A stretch of 64,000 nt of DNA from Streptomyces showdoensis (GTDB taxonomy: Bacteria > Actinomycetota > Actinomycetes > Streptomycetales > Streptomycetaceae): assembly GCF_039535475.1 (NCBI RefSeq), contig NZ_BAAAXG010000027.1, positions 266,001 to 330,000 on the forward strand. The letters run 5' to 3'. Below, one piece after another: positions 59,919-64,000 of this stretch (its first letter is position 1; each line of letters starts with the position of its first letter). Below the pieces are notes generated by a model. It ran no database searches and was not told where the DNA came from. It saw only the letters and a list, made by a program, of their open reading frames with translations. Both the position numbers and the translations under genes were made by a program.

Positions 59919-61556
59919 ATGTCCGAAGACAACACGCGCCATGACGCGCGGCCACGGCGACGACGAAGAGGGTGTGTGTACGGCAGCGGGGGCGGAACGA
60001 CCGTCGTGAAGAAGGGCCTGGCGGCCGTGGGCCGGCTGTTCCGGCAGGTGTGCGTGGCGCCCGACCCGGGCAAGGTGCGGCTGCGGGTGGCCTCGCGGGC
60101 CGTGCTCGGCGTCGGCCTCGCCGTCGCCGTGGCCGAGCTGGCGGGGCTCTCCCTGACCGCCTCGATCACCGCGGGCCTCGCCGCGCTCCTGGCGCTGTTC
60201 ACCGTGGGCGACCCCACCGTGCGCCGCCAGGCCGTCACCACGGCCCTGCTGCCGCTGGCCGGCTTCCCCGTCCTCGCGCTCGCGACCGCGCTGCACGGGC
60301 TGCCGCCGCTGCGCGACGCCGCCTGGCTGCTCGTCGTCTTCGCCGGCGTGTACGCGCGCCGCTGGGGCCCGCGCGGGCACGCGCTCGGCATCTTCGCGTT
60401 CATGCAGTTCTTCGTGACGCAGTTCCTGCACGCCGTGCCCGGGCAGCTCCCCGAGCTCTACGCCGCCGTCCTGCTCGCGCTCGGCGCGGCGAGCGCGGTC
60501 CGCTTCGTCGGCTGGTGCATCGAGCGGCGCGTCCCGCCGCCCGCCGCCCCCGCCCCGCTGCCCGGCACCGGGTTCGCCCGGCCCACCACCCGGCAGGCCG
60601 TCCAGGCCACCGTCGCCTGCGCCGTCGCGCTCGCGGCCGGCCAGCTCGTCTCCCCGGACCGCTGGTACTGGGCCGTCGGCACCGCCTGGTGGATCTTCGT
60701 GAACACCGCCTCGCGCGGCGAGACCCTCGTCCGCGGCTTCCGCCGGGTCGTCGGCACCGTCACCGGCATCGCGGCCGGCCTGTTCATCGCCCTGCCGCTG
60801 GGCGGCGCCGGCGCGCCGACGGCCGTGCTGGTCGCCGTGTGCGTCTTCGGGATCTTCTACACGGCGCCGCTCTCGTACAGCTGGATGATGTTCTTCGTCA
60901 CCGTCATGGCGGGACTCCTCTACGGGCTGCTGGGCGTCCTGCACCCCGGGCTGCTGCTGCTCCGCTTCCAGGAGACCGCCGTCGGCGCCCTCGGCGCGGC
61001 CGTCGGCGTCGCCCTGCTGCCCGTCACCACGCACGCGGCGACCAACGCCTGGATCCAGCGGGCCGTGGGCTCGGTGCACGCCTGCACCACGGCCGCCGCC
61101 CGGCGCCTGTCGGGCGACCCGGACGCCGACCCGGCGCCGCACGCCGCCGAGCTCGACCTGCTGCTCGGCCGCGCCCGCCTCTCGCTGGCCCCCCTCGTCC
61201 ACCCGCTGAGCCCGCTGCGCGCCCGCAAGGCCCGCGCCCGCCGGGTCCTCGCGCTGCTCGACGACTGCGCCCGGGAGACCCGCGGGCTCGCCGCGGTCGC
61301 CGCCGACCCCGACGCCTCGCACGACGCCCGCCTCGTCGCGGCCGCGTGGCGCGTCGAGGCCGCCGTCCACGCCCTCGTGCCGCCCGCCGAGGCGACCCGC
61401 CGAGGCCCGGTCGCGGCCGCCTCGCCCGCCCTCCCGCCCCACCACCCGGGCGCCGAGGCGGCCCTGGGCCACCTGCACGGCCTGGAGCGCGCCCTGGTCG
61501 ACCTGGCGGCCCCGCTCCGCACGTCGCCGCGCGCCCCCCTGGTCCCGGCGGCCTGA
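59919..61556 (+). CDS. FUSC family membrane protein
   Basis: A protein of up to 545 residues with two sets of about five to six helices and a soluble C-terminal region of about 160 residues, the organisation of FUSC/YccS/AaeB-like proteins. Helical blocks include ASRAVLGVGLAVAVAELAGL and, in the second half, WYWAVGTAWWIFVNTASRGE. Relatives export aromatic acids or are uncharacterised. The start is uncertain: ATG 59919 has no good ribosome binding site, and GTG 60006 just before the first helix is an alternative. The long basic N-terminus (to residue 29) is unlikely to be conserved. Confidence 0.8.
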   Translation: MSEDNTRHDARPRRRRRGCVYGSGGGTTVVKKGLAAVGRLFRQVCVAPDPGKVRLRVASRAVLGVGLAVAVAELAGLSLTASITAGLAALLALFTVGDPTVRRQAVTTALLPLAGFPVLALATALHGLPPLRDAAWLLVVFAGVYARRWGPRGHALGIFAFMQFFVTQFLHAVPGQLPELYAAVLLALGAASAVRFVGWCIERRVPPPAAPAPLPGTGFARPTTRQAVQATVACAVALAAGQLVSPDRWYWAVGTAWWIFVNTASRGETLVRGFRRVVGTVTGIAAGLFIALPLGGAGAPTAVLVAVCVFGIFYTAPLSYSWMMFFVTVMAGLLYGLLGVLHPGLLLLRFQETAVGALGAAVGVALLPVTTHAATNAWIQRAVGSVHACTTAAARRLSGDPDADPAPHAAELDLLLGRARLSLAPLVHPLSPLRARKARARRVLALLDDCARETRGLAAVAADPDASHDARLVAAAWRVEAAVHALVPPAEATRRGPVAAASPALPPHHPGAEAALGHLHGLERALVDLAAPLRTSPRAPLVPAA

Positions 61557-61560
61557 CGGC

Positions 61561-61580
61561 CCGGGGCCGGACGGCCCCGG
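61561..61580. terminator. Short hairpin after the FUSC gene
   Basis: An 8-bp perfect stem CCGGGGCC/GGCCCCGG with a four-base loop begins four bases after the FUSC stop. It could terminate or attenuate transcription before the lactonase gene, but it is short. Confidence 0.35.
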
Positions 61581-61711
61581 AACGCCGCCCGTCCGCCCCC
61601 GGAACTCTGCCCGCCCGCTCCTCCCGTCTGGTCTAGACCGCCTGCTACCGTCGGCCCGAGGACGGCCGGTCTGCCGTGACCGGCCGGGGGACACCGACCA
61701 GGGGAGGCGCC

Positions 61712-62755
61712 GTGGGCGACACACGCCCTACACGGGCATTCATCGGATCGTTCAGCTCGGCCGGCGGCCGGGGCGTGCTCGTCGCCGACTGGGCGCCGGA
61801 GAGCGGCGCGCTGGACCTCGTCGGGGCGAGCGACGCCGTCGCCGACCCGTCCTTCCTCGCCCTCGGTCCCGGCGGCCAGGTGCTGTACGCGGCCTCCGAG
61901 ACCGTCGAGGGCGCCGCGGCCGCCTTCGACGTCACCGGACCCGCGCCCCGGCTGCTCGGCACCCCCGAGCCCGTCGGCGGCTCCGGGCCCACCCACCTCG
62001 CGGTCGCCGCCGGACACGTCCTCACCGCCGACTACGGCTCCGGCAGCGTCAGCGTGCTGCCGGTGGCCGCCGACGGCAGCCTGAAGCCCTTCACCGACGT
62101 CGTGCGCCACACGGGCTCGGGGCCCGTCGAGGGCCGCCAGGAGGAGCCGCACGCCCACCAGGTGCTGCCCGACCCCAGCGGCCGCTGGGTGCTCGCCGTG
62201 GACCTCGGCACCGACTCCGTGGAGATCAGCGCCCTGGACCCCACCACCGGCGCCCTCCGCCCGCACGGCAGGACCGCGCTGCGCCCCGGCACCGGGCCGC
62301 GCCACCTCGCCTTCCATCCCCGGGGCGGCCACGCCTACGTCCTCAACGAGCTGGAGCCCACGGTCACCGTGTGCCGCTGGGACCCCGCGGCCGGGGTCCT
62401 CGAACCGCTCGCGGAGACCCCCGTCGTCCCCGAGGACGCCACCGGGCCCCGCTACCCCTCCGAGGTCGTCGTCGCCCCCGACGGACGCTTCCTGTGGGCG
62501 GCCGTACGCGGCCACGACACCCTCGCGGTCCTCGCCCTCGACGCGTCCGGCGAGAAGGCCTCCCTGGTGGCCTCCGTGCCCTGTGGCGGCCACTGGCCCC
62601 GCGACCTGACCCTCGCCCCCTCCGGGCGGCACCTCTACGCGGCCAACGAGCGCTCCGGCGACGTCACCTGGTTCACGGTCGACCCGGAGACCGGCCTGCC
62701 GTCCCGTACGGGCTCGGTCCCGGCCCCCGCGGCCTCCTGCGTGGTCTTCGGCTGA
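61712..62755 (+). CDS. Lactonase family protein (6-phosphogluconolactonase-like beta-propeller)
   Basis: A 347-residue seven-bladed propeller of the Pgl/CMLE-like lactonase family. Characteristic blocks are RAFIGSFSS, GPTHLAVAAGHVLTADYGSG, EPHAHQVLPDPSGRWVLAVD, GTGPRHLAFHPRG, YPSEVVVAPDGRFLWAA and GHWPRDLTLAPSGRHLYAAN. It may hydrolyse 6-phosphogluconolactone or another lactone. GTG 61712 follows GGGGAGG by five bases. A strong terminator follows. Confidence 0.9.
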   Translation: MGDTRPTRAFIGSFSSAGGRGVLVADWAPESGALDLVGASDAVADPSFLALGPGGQVLYAASETVEGAAAAFDVTGPAPRLLGTPEPVGGSGPTHLAVAAGHVLTADYGSGSVSVLPVAADGSLKPFTDVVRHTGSGPVEGRQEEPHAHQVLPDPSGRWVLAVDLGTDSVEISALDPTTGALRPHGRTALRPGTGPRHLAFHPRGGHAYVLNELEPTVTVCRWDPAAGVLEPLAETPVVPEDATGPRYPSEVVVAPDGRFLWAAVRGHDTLAVLALDASGEKASLVASVPCGGHWPRDLTLAPSGRHLYAANERSGDVTWFTVDPETGLPSRTGSVPAPAASCVVFG

Positions 62756-62773
62756 ACCGCCGCCCCCACCCGT

Positions 62774-62819
62774 ACGGGAAGGGCCCGCACCGGAGTCGTC
62801 CGGTGCGGGCCCTTCCCGT
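62774..62819. terminator. Strong bidirectional hairpin terminator
   Basis: A perfect 21-bp stem with a four-base loop (GTCG), arms at 62774-62794 and 62799-62819, lies between the convergent lactonase and CbiX-like genes. It is the longest perfect hairpin I see in the window. Confidence 0.92.
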
Positions 62820-62844
62820 CACGGTCCTGCGTCCGCCCGCTCCG

Positions 62845-63765
62845 TCAGTGGACGGGCGAACCCTGCTGCGGGGAGATCCCGAGCGCCGAGGCGTACTGCG
62901 AGAGCACCAGCTTGCCGATCGCCGGGTAGGCGCCCAGCGCCTCCGCCGTCGCGCAGCCGGCCTCCTTGGCGGCCGCGTCGAGCAGGCCCTCGGCCAGCTC
63001 CGGGCCGATCAGGTACGGGGCCAGCGCCAGCTGCTCCGCGCCGGCGCCGCGCAGCTGCTCGGCGATCGCGGCGATCGAACCCTCCTGGTCGAGCGCCGCC
63101 GCCATCACCGGCACGGCCAGCCGCGCCGCCAGCAGCATGCCGGTGATCCCGGCGGCCTGGACCGCCTCCTCGCCGCCGACCGTGGCCAGGATGATGCCGT
63201 CGGCCGCCGTGGCGACCGTGAACAGCCGGGCGCGGTCGGCACGGGCCAGACCGGCCTCCGAGAGGCGCACGTGCAGGGCCTCGGCGAGCAGCGGGTGCGG
63301 ACCGAGCACGTCGGTCAGCTCCGCCGTGTTGCCGCTGTCCATCACGGCCTGCCGGATCTGCCGGAGCAGGGCGCTGTCCGGGCCCGCCAGCAGCGGGACG
63401 ACGACCGCGGCCGGGCCCTCGGGCGCGGTGACCTCGCGGCCGGCCGCGACGGCCAGCTCGTAGCGCTCGGTGCGCAGCGCCGTGGCGCGCGCGAGGACCG
63501 CGCCGAGGGTCGGGTACTCGGTGGCGTCGTCGCCGTCCAGGTAGCCGATCACGGCCTCCAGGCCGGGCAGCTCCGAGCGGGCGATGCTCACGACCTCTTC
63601 GGCCAGCGAGCGTATGGCGGCCGACGGCACGCCGGGGACGGCGAGAACGAGCGCGGGAGCGCCCTCGGGCGCCACCACGGGTTCAGGGCGCCGGTGCCGC
63701 CCGGACTGGCGGGGGCGCGGCATTCGTACAGGCAGGCCGGGAGTAGGCCCAGTGGGGGAGCTCAT
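62845..63765 (-). CDS. CbiX/SirB-like sirohydrochlorin chelatase family protein
   Basis: A 306-residue protein made of two CbiX-like halves: LVLAVPGVPSAAIRSLAEEV and VVVPLLAGPDSALLRQIRQA for the first, then IILATVGGEEAVQAAGITGM and LALAPYLIGPELAEGL for the second. The halves match the tandem chelatase fold, but the usual HGSR-type start of the first half reads VPGVP, so the metal-binding histidine is absent there, and catalysis is doubtful. Streptomyces encode such proteins near siroheme or sulfur genes. The ATG at 63765 has no clear ribosome binding site; a later ATG at 63723 is possible. Confidence 0.75.
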   Translation of the reverse strand: MSSPTGPTPGLPVRMPRPRQSGRHRRPEPVVAPEGAPALVLAVPGVPSAAIRSLAEEVVSIARSELPGLEAVIGYLDGDDATEYPTLGAVLARATALRTERYELAVAAGREVTAPEGPAAVVVPLLAGPDSALLRQIRQAVMDSGNTAELTDVLGPHPLLAEALHVRLSEAGLARADRARLFTVATAADGIILATVGGEEAVQAAGITGMLLAARLAVPVMAAALDQEGSIAAIAEQLRGAGAEQLALAPYLIGPELAEGLLDAAAKEAGCATAEALGAYPAIGKLVLSQYASALGISPQQGSPVH

Positions 63766-63863
63766 GGCGCCGCATGCTACTGGTTTTGCCTGTCGCGCAG
63801 TTCGGTGAGGTGCGGCTGGGCGACTTCTGCCCCTGTATGTCCGAGTCGCCAGGAACCGCCGCT

Positions 63864-64000
63864 TACCTGGTGAGTTCGAGGAGGTGCGGATCCCCGGGCA
63901 GCCGCAGCGTCCCGCCGGCGAGCGCGGCGGCGATCGTCACCGCGCCGGCGAGCGGATCGCCCGCGGCGGCCACCTCGCGCGCCCTCGGGATCAGGGCGCC
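63864..64000 (-). CDS. C-terminal end of an unidentified gene (partial)
   Basis: An open minus-strand frame runs off the window end and stops at TAA (63864-63866). The last 44 or so residues include VAAAGDPLAGAVTIAAALAG and end DPHLLELTR. The codon pattern is that of a real gene, but I do not recognise the family from this piece; an N-acetylglucosamine-kinase-like C-terminus is one guess. TAA is a rare stop in this genome. Confidence 0.5.

Noticed and set aside
63766..63863. A cobalamin riboswitch upstream of the CbiX-like gene
   Set aside because: The gap is under 100 bases and I see none of the conserved B12-box elements.

Overview
This window is a stretch of actinomycete chromosome, almost certainly Streptomyces or a close relative. 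The evidence is very high GC with strong GC3 bias, frequent GTG and TTG starts behind purine-rich ribosome binding sites, ATGA/GTGA/TGATG overlaps, and a gene repertoire typical of Streptomyces: a large ATP-binding LuxR regulator, a PAS-GAF-SpoIIE phosphatase, a divergent HSP90, and LacI, TetR, MocR and Lrp regulators. I saw no rRNA, tRNA, CRISPR array or intact insertion sequence. By eye I found one in-frame TTA codon in the whole window.

Bases 1-22456 hold an exopolysaccharide or capsule cluster on both strands. It has an initiating sugar-phosphate transferase (19752-21224), nucleotide-sugar enzymes (a UDP-GlcNAc 2-epimerase, a Gfo/Idh dehydrogenase, two DegT-type aminotransferases of which one is fused to an SDR epimerase, and two left-handed beta-helix acetyltransferases), four GT2 glycosyltransferases and a methyltransferase. 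It also has a Wzx flippase, three Wzz-like chain-length proteins of which one is fused to a Wzy/O-antigen ligase domain, and two exported proteins that may act on the polymer (a beta-helix protein and a large DUF4082/Ig-domain protein). Four of the enzymes match the Wbp/Wlb route to a 2,3-diacetamido-uronic acid. The SDR-aminotransferase gene is frameshifted in a C7 tract. A secreted GH6 glucanase and a secreted HExxH peptidase follow, ending at a strong hairpin terminator.

Bases 25074-30711 look like a small catabolic regulon: an MFS transporter, an FAD-dependent amine oxidase-type enzyme, a TetR repressor and an amidohydrolase. Two near-identical promoter/operator sites precede the oxidase and amidohydrolase genes. 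Bases 31048-37561 hold a LacI repressor facing a five-gene peptide/nickel-type ABC importer, with an 18-bp palindromic operator between them. Bases 37609-41844 carry an SGNH hydrolase, an APC permease and a small membrane protein.

Bases 41889-48977 hold a MocR regulator (again broken in a C7 tract), a divergent pair corresponding to the two halves of the plant antiviral protein Tm-1 (a UPF0261 protein and a TIM-barrel protein), and a LAL regulator with an octapeptide-repeat insertion. Bases 49234-56531 hold an HSP90-family chaperone gene overlapping a large helical-repeat (TPR-like) gene, and a SpoIIE-type phosphatase. The rest (56675-64000) is housekeeping or accessory: SRPBCC, DinB, a molybdate-type HTH-TOBE protein, a HAD phosphatase, Lrp, FUSC, lactonase, a CbiX-like protein and a partial gene.

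Several intergenic gaps contain short GC-rich tandem arrays (units of 10, 19, 22, 24-30 and 108 bp). The most promising leads are the HSP90-TPR operon, the split Tm-1 pair, the Wzz-Wzy fusion with its TTA codon, and the TetR regulon with two matched operators.
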